Made by a program: the position numbers and the translations under genes
Source: Alphaproteobacteria bacterium
GTDB lineage: Bacteria > Pseudomonadota > Alphaproteobacteria > MPNO01 > UBA2964
NCBI GenBank assembly: GCA_012103315.1
Contig: WLWZ01000001.1
Location: 186,001 to 250,000, forward strand
Direction: 5' to 3'
DNA length: 64,000 nt
In this document: piece after piece, positions 35,466 through 44,468 of the stretch
How positions within the stretch are numbered: position 1 is the first letter of the stretch
Layout of the letters: each line of letters opens with the position of its first letter
Notes under the pieces: generated by a model
What the model was told of the DNA's origin: nothing
The model's database searches: none
The model's input: the letters and a program-made list of their open reading frames with translations, nothing else

Positions 35466-36899
35466 ATGGCATCAAATATTTCACATAATGCAAAGCGTGG
35501 CGTGGGCCTTTCGGCTCGTTTACTCCTGCTTACCATCTTTTTTGTCATGTTGAGCGAAGTGTTTATTTATGCGCCGTCGATCGGGCGCTACCGGCTCGTT
35601 TATCTTGAAGAAAGAATAGCAGCCGCACATTTGGCAAGTCTCGCACTTGAAGTTCCTGCCGATAATCTTGTTGGGAAGCAACTCCGTAAGGAATTACTGG
35701 ATCACGCGAAGTCTTTCGGCATTGTTTTAAAACGTCCAGATAGAAAATCGTTGATGCTGTCCGACGATATGCCTCCGGAAATTGACGTAACATTCCACCT
35801 CAGCAATCACAGTTTTATGGGGTTGATTGGCGACGCCTTTGATATTCTTCTCAGCGATGGCAGCAGGGTTTTTCGGATTATTGGCCCTTCGCCCAAGGAT
35901 CCTAATATCATTGTAGAAACCGTGATCGCAGAAGCCCCCCTCCGTGCCGCGCTAATCGATTATTCCCTAAACATTTTGGCATTGTCGATCATGATTTCAC
36001 TTATGACGGCAGTCTTAGTCTATGGGAGTTTGCAATGGCTATTTGTCCGGCCAATGCGGTCATTAACCGCGGTGATGGTGATGTTTCGGAAGGCGCCAGA
36101 AGACGGAACTCGCTTGGTTCAACCTGGAAAAAGAACAGACGAACTTGGTGTTGCGGAACGCGAGCTAGCAGGCATGCAACGAGGGTTGAGGACGGCGCTT
36201 ATCCAGAAGACCCGTCTTGCGGCTCTCGGCACGGCGGTCGCTAAAATCAACCACGACCTTCGTAATATTCTCGCGACGGCTCAGCTCGTATCGGATCATT
36301 TGGAAGTCTCCGAAGACCCCAACGTAAAACGAGTTGCACCGACCATGATGGGGGCCATCGATCGTGCTGTAACGTTATGTTCAAAAACCATACGCTTCGT
36401 ACAAGAAGGGGCGACGGAGTTAGAAGTCACACAGTTTGGGTTGGCACCTTTGCTGGATGAACTCTCTGATGCCGCGGGGACGATGGGTGATGGCAATGCA
36501 GTCCTAGATAGTCGCGTTGATGCAAGACTGGAATTACATGCCGATCGCGACCAGATGTATCGCGTTTTACTGAATCTTGCGCGCAACGCTTTCGAGGCAG
36601 GTGCCACCCGCGTGACCGTGCGAGCCCATTCTGAGGTCGGTCATGCCATTATCGAAATCACAGATAATGGTCCGGGCCTACCAGAACGCGTCCGCGGCGA
36701 ACTTTTTCAGCCTTTTGCGCGTTCTTCGCGGGCCGGTGGATCTGGATTAGGCCTTTCGATAGCTCGAGACCTGATGCTGGGCCATGGTGGCGATATCAGC
36801 CTGGCTCGGAGCACGGATGAGGGCACGGTGTTTCGGCTGACCTTGCCCATTGAACCTAATCAGGGAGAGCGTTCGACCCCAACATTAGTGCATGGTTAG
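35466..36899 (+). CDS. orphan sensor histidine kinase
   Basis: Membrane-bound sensor kinase, 477 residues from the ATG at 35466 (an upstream TTG at 35412 is possible). A first helix (about 20-38), a periplasmic domain of about 130 residues and a second helix (about 170-192) lead to a HAMP-like linker (RPMRSLTAVMVMF). The dimerisation domain with the phospho-acceptor His263 (KINHDLRNIL) follows, then the ATPase domain: NLARNAFEAGA (N box), DNGPGLP (G1), GGSGLGLSIARDL (G2). The H box, HDLRN, is an alphaproteobacterial variant. No response regulator gene is adjacent, so its partner lies elsewhere. Confidence 0.9.
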   Translation: MASNISHNAKRGVGLSARLLLLTIFFVMLSEVFIYAPSIGRYRLVYLEERIAAAHLASLALEVPADNLVGKQLRKELLDHAKSFGIVLKRPDRKSLMLSDDMPPEIDVTFHLSNHSFMGLIGDAFDILLSDGSRVFRIIGPSPKDPNIIVETVIAEAPLRAALIDYSLNILALSIMISLMTAVLVYGSLQWLFVRPMRSLTAVMVMFRKAPEDGTRLVQPGKRTDELGVAERELAGMQRGLRTALIQKTRLAALGTAVAKINHDLRNILATAQLVSDHLEVSEDPNVKRVAPTMMGAIDRAVTLCSKTIRFVQEGATELEVTQFGLAPLLDELSDAAGTMGDGNAVLDSRVDARLELHADRDQMYRVLLNLARNAFEAGATRVTVRAHSEVGHAIIEITDNGPGLPERVRGELFQPFARSSRAGGSGLGLSIARDLMLGHGGDISLARSTDEGTVFRLTLPIEPNQGERSTPTLVHG

Positions 36900-36936
36900 A
36901 CTGCGATACTGGCAAACTTGGTATGCAGTCGGTAAG

Positions 36937-36964
36937 TTGCGGTTAATCACCGATGGGGTATACA
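36937..36964 (+). promoter_or_regulatory. likely promoter for the 59-residue membrane protein
   Basis: TTGCGG (36937-36942) and TATACA (36959-36964) are 16 bases apart, about 36 bases before the ATG at 37001. It supports the small gene being real. Confidence 0.5.
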
Positions 36965-37000
36965 AGGTGTGTATTTCGTTTCGTTAAATGAGGTTCTACA

Positions 37001-37180
37001 ATGAAACAGTTGGGTAATTGGATTATGGGCGCGGTAACCGCAGTTATGGCGGTGGGCGGTCTGTTTGTTGCAGCAAACTCTGGCCACGGTGTTCCCTATT
37101 ATGGCGGGCTTCTATTCTTTGGATTTTCTGTCTTTTTCGTGTTTCACCTAATCCGGGTTAGTTTTGACCACGAGGCCTAA
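37001..37180 (+). CDS. 59-residue membrane protein
   Basis: A small reading frame with all the signs of a gene: a promoter upstream, a GAGG site 7 bases before the ATG, and a sequence with two hydrophobic helices (residues about 8-25 and 35-52) joined by a short SGHGVPYYGG loop. It starts MKQLGNWIMGAV and ends with a charged FDHEA tail. Function unknown. It lies between the histidine kinase and an isocitrate-lyase-family gene that starts 35 bases downstream, so it may be cotranscribed with the latter. Confidence 0.72.
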   Translation: MKQLGNWIMGAVTAVMAVGGLFVAANSGHGVPYYGGLLFFGFSVFFVFHLIRVSFDHEA

Positions 37181-37215
37181 CGCGCTTTAGGTCCAATAAA
37201 AGGTATAAAGTTTTG

Positions 37216-38079
37216 ATGCAGTCCAACGCCGATAAGCTTCGGGGCCTCCTGGCTACTCCTGACATCCTGGTGGCGCCCGCCTGTTATGACGCTCTTTCCG
37301 CGCGGTTGATTGAACGTGCCGGGTTTGGGCTTAGCTTTATGAGCGGATTTGCAGTATCTGCGGCGCGCCTTGGTCTGCCAGATACTGGTCTCATTTCGTA
37401 CGGCGAGATGCTCGAGCAGGGCCGGAATATCTGTAACGCGGTGTCGATTCCCGTTATTGGAGACGGCGATACTGGTTATGGCAATGCTTTGAATGTGAAG
37501 CGGACCGTGTTGGGTTACGCTCAGGCCGGGTTTGGTTGCGTTATGATTGAGGATCAGGTCGCGCCAAAAAGGTGCGGACATACCCGTGGGAAACTAGTTG
37601 TTGATCGCGAGGAAGCGGTTGGCCGGATCAAGGCGGCTGTCGATGCCCGCGACGAGGGCGCTGATATTCTCGTGATGGCGCGTACAGATGCACGGGCAAC
37701 TGACGGGTTTGATGAAGCAATGTGGCGTATCAAAGCCTTTGCTGACGTCGGTGCCGACATCTTGTTTCTAGAAGCACCTGAAAGCGAACAAGAGATGCGC
37801 GGTTTTTGCGACGGTGTAGCGGGCCATAAGATGGCTAACCTTGTTGAACAGGGTGATACGCCTCTGCTACCACCCGATGTTTTGCATGAGATGGGCTTTA
37901 AGATTGTCCTGTATCCGTTGACGATGATTAAAGCCGCTATGGCGGCGATGGAAGACGCCCTTCAAATGTTGAAAGTGGGGCAAACCCCTGATGCTCTGGC
38001 GGAGTTTGCGCATCTACGCGATGTTGTCGGTTTCAACGATTATTACGAAGCTGAGCAGAAATACGCTTCCGGCGAATAG
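37216..38079 (+). CDS. isocitrate lyase / PEP mutase family enzyme
   Basis: TIM-barrel C-C or C-P bond enzyme, 287 residues, of the group that includes methylisocitrate lyase, oxaloacetate decarboxylase and PEP mutase. Seen in the sequence: FMSGFAVSAARLGLPDTGL, VIGDGDTGYGN (metal Asp pair), MIEDQVAPKRCGH (the KRCGH active-site motif), MARTDARAT and EAPESEQE. The motif set fits lyases acting on 2-hydroxy or 2-oxo dicarboxylates, but the exact substrate cannot be read from the sequence. The ATG at 37216 is preferred over a TTG one codon earlier. It converges with the GST genes across a hairpin. Confidence 0.88.
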   Translation: MQSNADKLRGLLATPDILVAPACYDALSARLIERAGFGLSFMSGFAVSAARLGLPDTGLISYGEMLEQGRNICNAVSIPVIGDGDTGYGNALNVKRTVLGYAQAGFGCVMIEDQVAPKRCGHTRGKLVVDREEAVGRIKAAVDARDEGADILVMARTDARATDGFDEAMWRIKAFADVGADILFLEAPESEQEMRGFCDGVAGHKMANLVEQGDTPLLPPDVLHEMGFKIVLYPLTMIKAAMAAMEDALQMLKVGQTPDALAEFAHLRDVVGFNDYYEAEQKYASGE

Positions 38080-38096
38080 CCCTTCCGCAAGGGCTA
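38077..38096. terminator. hairpin between convergent genes
   Basis: TAGCCCTT and AAGGGCTA are a perfect 8-bp inverted repeat around CCGC, starting in the stop codon region of the lyase gene and ending 2 bases before the GST stop. T-runs are short (GTTTA on plus), so it is probably a modest bidirectional terminator. Confidence 0.5.
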
Positions 38097-38098
38097 GT

Positions 38099-38719
38099 TT
38101 ATCCCAACCCTACCATTACGAATTCACGAAAAGCTGGGCGCGCTTGCAAGGAAGCATACCAGCGTTCCAGGTTGGGCAATGGTTTACGGTCCAACTCGTC
38201 AAAGGCGTACCAGCGATAGACATAAATCCCGATCGGGATGTCACCTATTGTTAGTGTGTCGCCGGCTATAAAAGCTGTATCTGCAAGATAACTGTCTAGA
38301 ATCTCCAGATTGGTTTGGGTTGTCGCAATAGATTTGTTGATCGCGTCCCAATTTCTGTTTTCGGGCTTGTCGCGAATTAGGCCGTGAAACATGCCAGTAA
38401 AGCCTGGGCCCAGGGTTGCGAGCTGCCAATCCATCCAACGGTCTGCATCGGCTCGAATCTGTAGATTTTCGGGAAATAATGACCCTAAACCGTATTTTGC
38501 GGAAATCATGCGAACGATTGCATTGGACTCCCACAAAATAAAATCCCCGTCGATCAAAACAGGGACTCTTCTATTAGGATTCATCTGGGAGAATGCGTCT
38601 GTATCGACGACACCAAATTCACGACCGGCATCTTCACGTTCATAGTCGACGCCTAGCTCCGCGCAACACCACAAAACCTTTTGGACATTTGAAGAGCTCT
38701 TACGCCCGATAATTTTCAT
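38099..38719 (-). CDS. glutathione S-transferase family protein (copy 2)
   Basis: A 206-residue GST. The N-terminal thioredoxin-like domain (about 1-80) has RKSSSNVQKVLWCCAELGVDY and the glutathione-binding segment RVPVLIDGDFILWESNAIVRM with the cis-Pro and the Glu-Ser pair. The C-terminal helical domain includes RWMDWQLATLGP and TLTIGDIPIGIYVYRW. It is a close paralog of the gene directly upstream: the same length and blocks such as SSNVQKVLW, WESN and GDIP. The gap between them is 4 bases, so they are a coupled tandem duplication. Substrate unknown. Confidence 0.92.
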   Translation of the reverse strand: MKIIGRKSSSNVQKVLWCCAELGVDYEREDAGREFGVVDTDAFSQMNPNRRVPVLIDGDFILWESNAIVRMISAKYGLGSLFPENLQIRADADRWMDWQLATLGPGFTGMFHGLIRDKPENRNWDAINKSIATTQTNLEILDSYLADTAFIAGDTLTIGDIPIGIYVYRWYAFDELDRKPLPNLERWYASLQARPAFREFVMVGLG

Positions 38720-38723
38720 TCAG

Positions 38724-39344
38724 CTAGGCCATCGGATTCATTACATGGTCCTGAAAGGCAGGACGTTCACATAGTAGATCATACCAGCGCTGAACGTTGT
38801 GATACGGCTCACGCTCGATATCCATACTGAACCAGCGATAGGCTGTGATCCCAAGAGGGATATCACCTACGGTGAAATTGTCGCCAGCTATGTATTTTGA
38901 GTTCGCCAGATGATTATCCATAATTGCGATGTTCGCTGACAGTTTCTTGCGCGAAGCCTCAATAGCGTCAAGATCGCGATCTTCTGGCGCTGTACGGACC
39001 ATCCCCCAAAATACGGGAACAAGCGTTGGGCTCATGGTTGTAACTTGCCAATCCATCCACCGTTCGGCATTGCCTCGAATTTGAAGGTCATCAGGGTACA
39101 GCGAACCTGGCGCGTGTTTTGCGGCCAGGTAGCGGGTGCAGGAGTTGGACTCCCACAGGACGAATTCTTCGTCGATAATGGTCGGGACTCTGCCATTGGG
39201 GTTGAGAGCGCGATATTCGGGTGTGTCGTTGCCGCCAAACGGCCCCCCGAGATCCTCCCGTTCAAAAGGCAATTCCAACTCGCCGCAAACCCATAATACT
39301 TTTTGGACATTTGACGAGGTGTCGCGCCCGATAATCTTTAACAT
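38724..39344 (-). CDS. glutathione S-transferase family protein (copy 1)
   Basis: Paralog of the next gene, also 206 residues when started at the ATG 39344, which has a GGGAG site; a GTG at 39368 is in frame but poorer. It shares the N-terminal GRDTSSNVQKVLWVCGELELPFERED, the RVPTIIDEEFVLWESNSCTRYLAAKHAPGSLYPDD block and NFTVGDIPLGITAYRW. Helical C-terminal domain with RWMDWQVTTMSP. The pair lies in a leftward string with a VOC protein and a DMT transporter, a grouping suggestive of small-molecule detoxification (inference). Confidence 0.92.
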   Translation of the reverse strand: MLKIIGRDTSSNVQKVLWVCGELELPFEREDLGGPFGGNDTPEYRALNPNGRVPTIIDEEFVLWESNSCTRYLAAKHAPGSLYPDDLQIRGNAERWMDWQVTTMSPTLVPVFWGMVRTAPEDRDLDAIEASRKKLSANIAIMDNHLANSKYIAGDNFTVGDIPLGITAYRWFSMDIEREPYHNVQRWYDLLCERPAFQDHVMNPMA

Positions 39345-39375
39345 TTTAAACTCCCAATTACCCGCCACACCTAGG

Positions 39376-39789
39376 TTAAGGCGTTTCTTCCGACGGCCCT
39401 TTTAGTTCTACAAAATTTCCATCTGGGTCCTGAAAATAGACTGATGGTCCGTATCCTTGTGCGCCGAAGCGACGTCCGCTCCGTTCGACTGTAACGTCGT
39501 TCTGTTCAAGATAGGCGACAATCGCCTCCTCATCAAATTCACTTAATGTCAGGGCGAAGTGATCAACGTTCTGTCCTTCGTCTGGCGAGCCGTAACCTGA
39601 CCGTTGGCCGATATCGCTGTCGATAGGAACAAGGTCGATCATAGAGACGCCTGCTTGATACTGATACAGTCCGTCCGAAATGCGTTTTTCGGGAAAGCCT
39701 AGAACATCGCGATAAAATTTGATCGATTTCTCGATATCGGCGACACGCAGAACAACATGATCAAGTTTGGTGACATGGATGGGATTCAT
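39376..39789 (-). CDS. VOC family protein (glyoxalase/dioxygenase fold)
   Basis: A 137-residue vicinal-oxygen-chelate protein. It has two beta-alpha-beta-beta-beta modules: LDHVVLRVADIEKSIKFYRDVLGF at the start (metal His) and VDHFALTLSEFDEEAIVAYL in the middle, ending YGPSVYFQDPDGNFVELKGP (metal Glu). This pattern fits fosfomycin/glyoxalase-like members, but the substrate is not readable. The ATG at 39789 with a GGAGAG site is preferred to an upstream in-frame start at 39804. Confidence 0.9.
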   Translation of the reverse strand: MNPIHVTKLDHVVLRVADIEKSIKFYRDVLGFPEKRISDGLYQYQAGVSMIDLVPIDSDIGQRSGYGSPDEGQNVDHFALTLSEFDEEAIVAYLEQNDVTVERSGRRFGAQGYGPSVYFQDPDGNFVELKGPSEETP

Positions 39790-39852
39790 TTTTCTCTCCG
39801 CCAAGGCCTTGTGTCGCGACTATATCACGCACGGTTCTCTGACCCAGAGTTC

Positions 39853-40755
39853 TTAGGCGTCGGGCTTGGCCGCTGATTTCTTGATCATACTTTCCCGCCA
39901 TGTAATGTAGTAAGTCGCGGCAAAAATAATGGCGCCACCGATCCAGACCCAAACGTCGGGCCATTCCGTGTAGAGGAAGAACCCAAAGGCCGCAGCGATA
40001 GGAAGTCGTAAAAAGTCAAACGGCATCACAAAGCTCGCATCTGCGGCAGCGAAGGATCGGATGATGCAAGCATGCGCCGTGTAGCCAAAGACGCCAAGCA
40101 AGATGATTGGAACAGTATCGGACCAGTCTGGCGTAACCCAAACATAAATTGCCGGGATCGCGGAAACCGGAATAAAGATGATCGACATGTACAGCAGGAT
40201 GGCATTCGGTGAGTCGGTGTTCGAAAGTGATTTTGTGGAAGTCTGTGAGGCTGCGTAAAAGATTGCTGATAGGACAACAGCGATTGTACCGGTGCTCAGC
40301 TCCACAAAACCGGGCCGAATTATGACGAGCGCGCCTACAAAGCCAAGAGCTGTAGCGATCCATCGGTGCGGACCGACATGTTCCTTGAGAAAAATAGTCG
40401 CCATTACGATGGTGAAAAGAGGGACGGTAAATTGAAGGGCCTGAAGATCTGCCAGTGTCACAAGCGTAACACCGATAAACCATCCAACATTGCCAAGATA
40501 ATGGATGGTGTTGCGAAAAACATGAAGCGGAAGCCGCTTTGTTTGAAGGTCGTCCCGTTTTTGGCGCAAGGCCCAGGGAAGAATAATCAGGAAGCTGACC
40601 ACACTGCGTAGAAAGATCATTTGCAGGACATGATATTTGTCCTGAATGTCCCGAATGACAATTGCCAACAGGATAAGAGAGATGCCGCCAAGTACCATCC
40701 ATATCGCACCACGTGCGGTCGCGGGCAGCGCATCAAAGGCGCGTACGATAATCAT
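39853..40755 (-). CDS. EamA/DMT family transporter
   Basis: Ten-helix inner-membrane transporter of the drug/metabolite superfamily, 300 residues, made of two EamA repeats (about 15-145 and 155-290). Typical segments are WMVLGGISLILLAIVIRDI, FLIILPWAL, LQALQFTVPLFTIVMATIFLKEHVG and the late SFVMPFDFLRLPIAAAFGFFLYTEWPDVWVW. Members export amino acids, metabolites or drugs; the substrate is unknown here. It lies 18 bases after the gamma-glutamyltransferase gene on the same strand, perhaps linking transport with glutathione turnover (inference). Confidence 0.92.
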   Translation of the reverse strand: MIIVRAFDALPATARGAIWMVLGGISLILLAIVIRDIQDKYHVLQMIFLRSVVSFLIILPWALRQKRDDLQTKRLPLHVFRNTIHYLGNVGWFIGVTLVTLADLQALQFTVPLFTIVMATIFLKEHVGPHRWIATALGFVGALVIIRPGFVELSTGTIAVVLSAIFYAASQTSTKSLSNTDSPNAILLYMSIIFIPVSAIPAIYVWVTPDWSDTVPIILLGVFGYTAHACIIRSFAAADASFVMPFDFLRLPIAAAFGFFLYTEWPDVWVWIGGAIIFAATYYITWRESMIKKSAAKPDA

Positions 40756-40773
40756 CCGCGATCTTGGGTTATG

Positions 40774-42531
40774 TTAGTCGCCATGGGCAACGCCTTCTCG
40801 GCGTGGATCGGCTCCACCTTCATAACCGCCGCTGCGCACTCTAATCCCGTGTAACCCGCTAGTTTTCGTTCGGATACGGATTTGGTGCCCAAGTTTTTCT
40901 AAAGAGGGCGCGAGTGCTTCTAGTTTTGTCCCTTTTTCGAGCTCGGTTTTACGGTTCTTGTTTAGGAAATTAGGCAATGCGATGGCGTCTTGCATGGTCA
41001 TTTTCCAATCCAGTCCTGCAATCAGCGCTTTCAGGACATAGCCAATTATGCTGGAGCCCCCGGGAGACCCTACGGCCATGACGAGCTTACCATCCTTGTC
41101 GGTAACGATTGTTGGCGACATGGAACTGCGGGGTCGTTTCCCTGGCTCCGCCCGATTAGCTTTAGGGTGACCATTTACGCGCGGGACAGAAGCAAAATCC
41201 GTCAACTCGTCATTGAGCACAAAGCCGCGCACCATGATCCGTGATCCGAAGGCCGTCCCGATGGTTGTTGTCATGGAAACAGCATTGCCCTTGGCATCAA
41301 TGACACTGATATGGCTGGTTGAAATCGGGCGATTGTCCCCGTCATCTGGCGCATAGTCTCGTTGCACAAGTTGTGGTGGAACGCCGGGCATTGCCTGTCC
41401 CATTGCTTTATCCGCAGAAATCTTTGCAGCTCGAGATTTCAGGTAATTCTTATCTAGAAGCCCGGCGACAGGGATCTTCACAAAATCTGGGTCACCGAGA
41501 TATTGATTGCGGTCAGCGAAGGCAAGCTTGCTGGCTTCGGCAACGAGATGAACTGCTTGTGTCGATAGGGGCGGAATACGGGAGAGATCATATGGCTCTA
41601 GCATCGACAGTATCTGTGCTACAGCGATTCCACCGGATGTCGGTGGCGGCATGCCGCAGACTCGCCATTGCCGGTAGGGATGGCAGAGGATGCGACGTTT
41701 CTTAGCTTGATAACTGGCAATATCCGAAACGGTCATTTTTGCTGGCAAGTGGTGTGTGTTGGTCACTGCTGCTGCAATGTCGCGAGCAATTGTTCCGGTA
41801 TAAAATGCGTTTGCGCCTTTGGCTGCTACTTGGCGCAAGGTATCGGCGAGATGCGGATTCTTGAGGAGTGTCCCAACCGGTAGCGGTTCGCCATCCCGAG
41901 TGAAAAAGAAGCGTCTGGTGACCGGAAAGTTCTTGAGGTGCCGGTTGCGCTTGATCATCGCGTGTAAACGGGGCGAAACTGAGAAGCCTTTGTTTGCCAT
42001 ATCAATCGCCCGGTTAAACAGGCGAGCCCACGGAAGTTTTCCATGCCGTTTGTGCGACAACTCCAGCATGCGAAGCAGGCCGGGGATTCCTACGCCCTTG
42101 CCTCCTGCCATGCGCTGTCGCCAGGGTATCTTTTTCCCCTGTGCATCAAGGAATAAGTTTTCATTGGCAGACTTTGGCGCGGTTTCTCGTCCGTCATAGG
42201 CGTCAATCACGGGTGGTAGGCCGTCTGTCGCGTTGCCTGGCTGGTAATGCAGCAAAAACGCACCGCCGCCGATCCCCGAACTTTGGGGTTCGACGAGGGT
42301 TAAAACCATCTGGGTAGCGATTACGGCATCCACGGCGCTGCCACCTTGCCGTAAAATGTCCAAGCCAGCTCCGACCGCGAGGGGATTTGCTGCCGCTACC
42401 ATATGTCGTTTAGCGGTTGGTGATCCGGTATGTTCACAGCCGACTAAACTCAATAGGAACGAGCCAAAGAGAATAGAGATGCTAGCCTTCCGGGGGCGTG
42501 CTGGGTCGGATTTATTGAATAATGTGATCAT
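40774..42531 (-). CDS. ggt: gamma-glutamyltransferase, lipoprotein form
   Basis: Cleaves or transfers the gamma-glutamyl group of glutathione in the periplasm, 585 residues. The N-terminus ends in a lipobox (LVGC, Cys32), so it is probably lipid-anchored, unlike the soluble enteric enzyme. The Ntn-hydrolase marks are GGGAFLLHY, DGRETAP, GVPGLL-type GVGIPGLLRML, PPPTSGGIAVAQIL, the nucleophile Thr405 in PISTSHISV where autocleavage occurs, and SSMSPTIV and GSPGGSSIIGYVL. It is divergent from panB. Confidence 0.94.
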   Translation of the reverse strand: MITLFNKSDPARPRKASISILFGSFLLSLVGCEHTGSPTAKRHMVAAANPLAVGAGLDILRQGGSAVDAVIATQMVLTLVEPQSSGIGGGAFLLHYQPGNATDGLPPVIDAYDGRETAPKSANENLFLDAQGKKIPWRQRMAGGKGVGIPGLLRMLELSHKRHGKLPWARLFNRAIDMANKGFSVSPRLHAMIKRNRHLKNFPVTRRFFFTRDGEPLPVGTLLKNPHLADTLRQVAAKGANAFYTGTIARDIAAAVTNTHHLPAKMTVSDIASYQAKKRRILCHPYRQWRVCGMPPPTSGGIAVAQILSMLEPYDLSRIPPLSTQAVHLVAEASKLAFADRNQYLGDPDFVKIPVAGLLDKNYLKSRAAKISADKAMGQAMPGVPPQLVQRDYAPDDGDNRPISTSHISVIDAKGNAVSMTTTIGTAFGSRIMVRGFVLNDELTDFASVPRVNGHPKANRAEPGKRPRSSMSPTIVTDKDGKLVMAVGSPGGSSIIGYVLKALIAGLDWKMTMQDAIALPNFLNKNRKTELEKGTKLEALAPSLEKLGHQIRIRTKTSGLHGIRVRSGGYEGGADPRREGVAHGD

Positions 42532-42687
42532 AGGCTTTTAGATTATATCTTACGGTTGTTTATGATCTATAGAGTAGCTAGCGCCAAGGAAATCCTTTCG
42601 CATGGTTGGGAATCCGGGTAAAAGCATGCCGAAACAAGGTGCCACTTGATTTGTGACGCTGGAATCTGCAGGAACCGGAGAACGATA

Positions 42688-43521
42688 TTGAGCGCGGTGG
42701 GCCACACAAGAGGGCACATTACGGTGCCACAAATCAGGGAACGTAAAGGCGGCGAACCTATCGTATCGCTCACGGCCTACAGCGCCCCTATGGCTTCTCT
42801 TCTGGATCCGCACGTTGATCTGTTCATCGTGGGCGACTCTGTTGGAATGGTATTTTACGGCATGGATTCAACGTTGGGCGTAACGTTGGAGATGATGATT
42901 GGCCATGGCGCTGCTGTTGTTCGCGGGTCAGAAAAAGCCTGCGTTGTTGTTGATATGCCATTTGGCAGCTATCAGGAGTCTCATTCCCAGGCATTTCGAA
43001 ATGCCGCGAAGGTGATGAAGCGAACCGGCTGTGATGCCGTGAAGCTGGAAGGCGGTGCTGAGATGGCAGAGACCATTAGTTTTCTGACGTCGCGAGGTAT
43101 TCCTGTCATGGGGCATGTCGGGCTTATGCCGCAAAGTGTGAATAGCCTTGGCGGCTATCGTGCCCGCGGTAGAGGTCGAGCAGAAGCCATGAAGATAATT
43201 TCCGACGCTCGGGCGATTGCTGATGCCGGTGCTTTCTCGATTGTCGTTGAAGGTGTTGTCGAACCATTAGCTCGGGAAGTTACAAATTCTGTTGTTGTGC
43301 CGACAATTGGCATCGGTGCCTCTGCCGAATGTGATGGTCAGGTTTTGGTCACGGAGGACATGGTTGGGTTGTTCAATGACTTCACACCAAGTTTTGTGAA
43401 ACGATATGCCGATCTTGGGACCCTGGTTGGTGAGGCGGCTGAGTCCTATGGACAGGATGTCCGGGCGCGTCGCTTTCCTGCAGCAGAGCATTGTTTTAAG
43501 GTCAAGAACAACAAATCGTAA
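42688..43521 (+). CDS. panB: 3-methyl-2-oxobutanoate hydroxymethyltransferase
   Basis: Makes ketopantoate in pantothenate/CoA synthesis. The TIM-barrel protein shows [36 protein letters not shown] (metal Asp), [37 protein letters not shown] and [18 protein letters not shown] start it at the TTG 42688, preceded by CCGGAG, giving 277 residues. The frame is open back to 42646 but those residues are not family-like. It is followed by panC 60 bases on. Confidence 0.96.
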   Translation: MSAVGHTRGHITVPQIRERKGGEPIVSLTAYSAPMASLLDPHVDLFIVGDSVGMVFYGMDSTLGVTLEMMIGHGAAVVRGSEKACVVVDMPFGSYQESHSQAFRNAAKVMKRTGCDAVKLEGGAEMAETISFLTSRGIPVMGHVGLMPQSVNSLGGYRARGRGRAEAMKIISDARAIADAGAFSIVVEGVVEPLAREVTNSVVVPTIGIGASAECDGQVLVTEDMVGLFNDFTPSFVKRYADLGTLVGEAAESYGQDVRARRFPAAEHCFKVKNNKS

Positions 43522-43581
43522 TCAATCTCGTTTTGGCCTAAAATTACTGTCGCATTTCTATTTTGTATTTTCTGAAGCTTG

Positions 43582-44457
43582 ATGCCCAATACCGTCGAAA
43601 CAACATCAATGTCAGAGACAATCGTTCGCAGCGTTGAGGGCCTCAGGGTAACGGTGGCTGCTTGGCGGCGCGACGGTAAAACCGTTGGGCTTGTACCGAC
43701 CATGGGCGCGATCCATGTAGGTCATCTCAGTTTGGTTTCTGAAGCTAAGGCACGCTGTGACAAAGTCATCGCGAGTATCTTCGTCAATCCTACCCAGTTT
43801 GGTGAGAACGAAGATTTTGACGCTTATCCCGCCGATGAAGTGCATGATGTTAGGGAACTTTCAGACGCTGGAACTGATTTGGTGTTTTGCCCAGGACGCG
43901 ATGATGTTTATCCTGAAGGGTTCTCTACGATTGTCTCTGTCACCGGAGTGACATCAGGTCTTTGCGGCCCTTTCCGGCCCGGCCACTTTGATGGTGTGGC
44001 GACGGTGGTCGCTAAACTACTTTTGCAGTGTTTGCCCAATGTTGCGGTGTTTGGCGAGAAGGATTATCAGCAATTGCTGGTCATTCGTCAGGTTGCCAGG
44101 GACTTGAATATTCCGGTAGATATCATCGGTGCACCGATTATTCGGGAAGCAGACGGATTAGCAATGTCGTCCCGCAATCGATATCTATCCGTCGATGAGC
44201 GTGCTTTAGCGCCGCAGCTCAACCGAGTTCTGGCAGATGTGGCGGCGGCGATATTGACCAAGCCCAGCGATTGCCAATCTATTTGTCGTAACGCACGGGA
44301 AGAATTGCTTGAATTGGGATTTATGTCTGTCGATTACGTATCCGTATGTGATACGGATACGCTTGACCTTTTGAAATCATACACTGGTTCGGCGCGCGTT
44401 TTTGGCGCCGCTCGACTTGGCACAGCGAGACTGATCGACAATCTTGCAATCGCCTAA
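43582..44457 (+). CDS. panC: pantothenate synthetase (pantoate-beta-alanine ligase)
   Basis: Joins pantoate and beta-alanine with ATP. The 291-residue nucleotidyltransferase-fold protein has VPTMGAIHVGHLSLV (HxGH variant reading HVGH), SIFVNPTQFGENEDFDAYP, FRPGHFDGVATVVAKLL, FGEKDYQQLLVIRQ and SSRNRYLS (KMSKS-like loop). Starts at the ATG 43582 or at a later ATG (43609) are both possible; neither has a strong ribosome site. It is paired with panB and converges with the beta-helix protein gene. Confidence 0.96.
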   Translation: MPNTVETTSMSETIVRSVEGLRVTVAAWRRDGKTVGLVPTMGAIHVGHLSLVSEAKARCDKVIASIFVNPTQFGENEDFDAYPADEVHDVRELSDAGTDLVFCPGRDDVYPEGFSTIVSVTGVTSGLCGPFRPGHFDGVATVVAKLLLQCLPNVAVFGEKDYQQLLVIRQVARDLNIPVDIIGAPIIREADGLAMSSRNRYLSVDERALAPQLNRVLADVAAAILTKPSDCQSICRNAREELLELGFMSVDYVSVCDTDTLDLLKSYTGSARVFGAARLGTARLIDNLAIA

Positions 44458-44468
44458 TGGCGACCCAA

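Noticed and set aside
36900-37000. Rho-independent terminator after the histidine kinase
   Set aside because: No stable stem followed by a T-run; the sequence is better explained as promoter and leader for the 59-residue gene.
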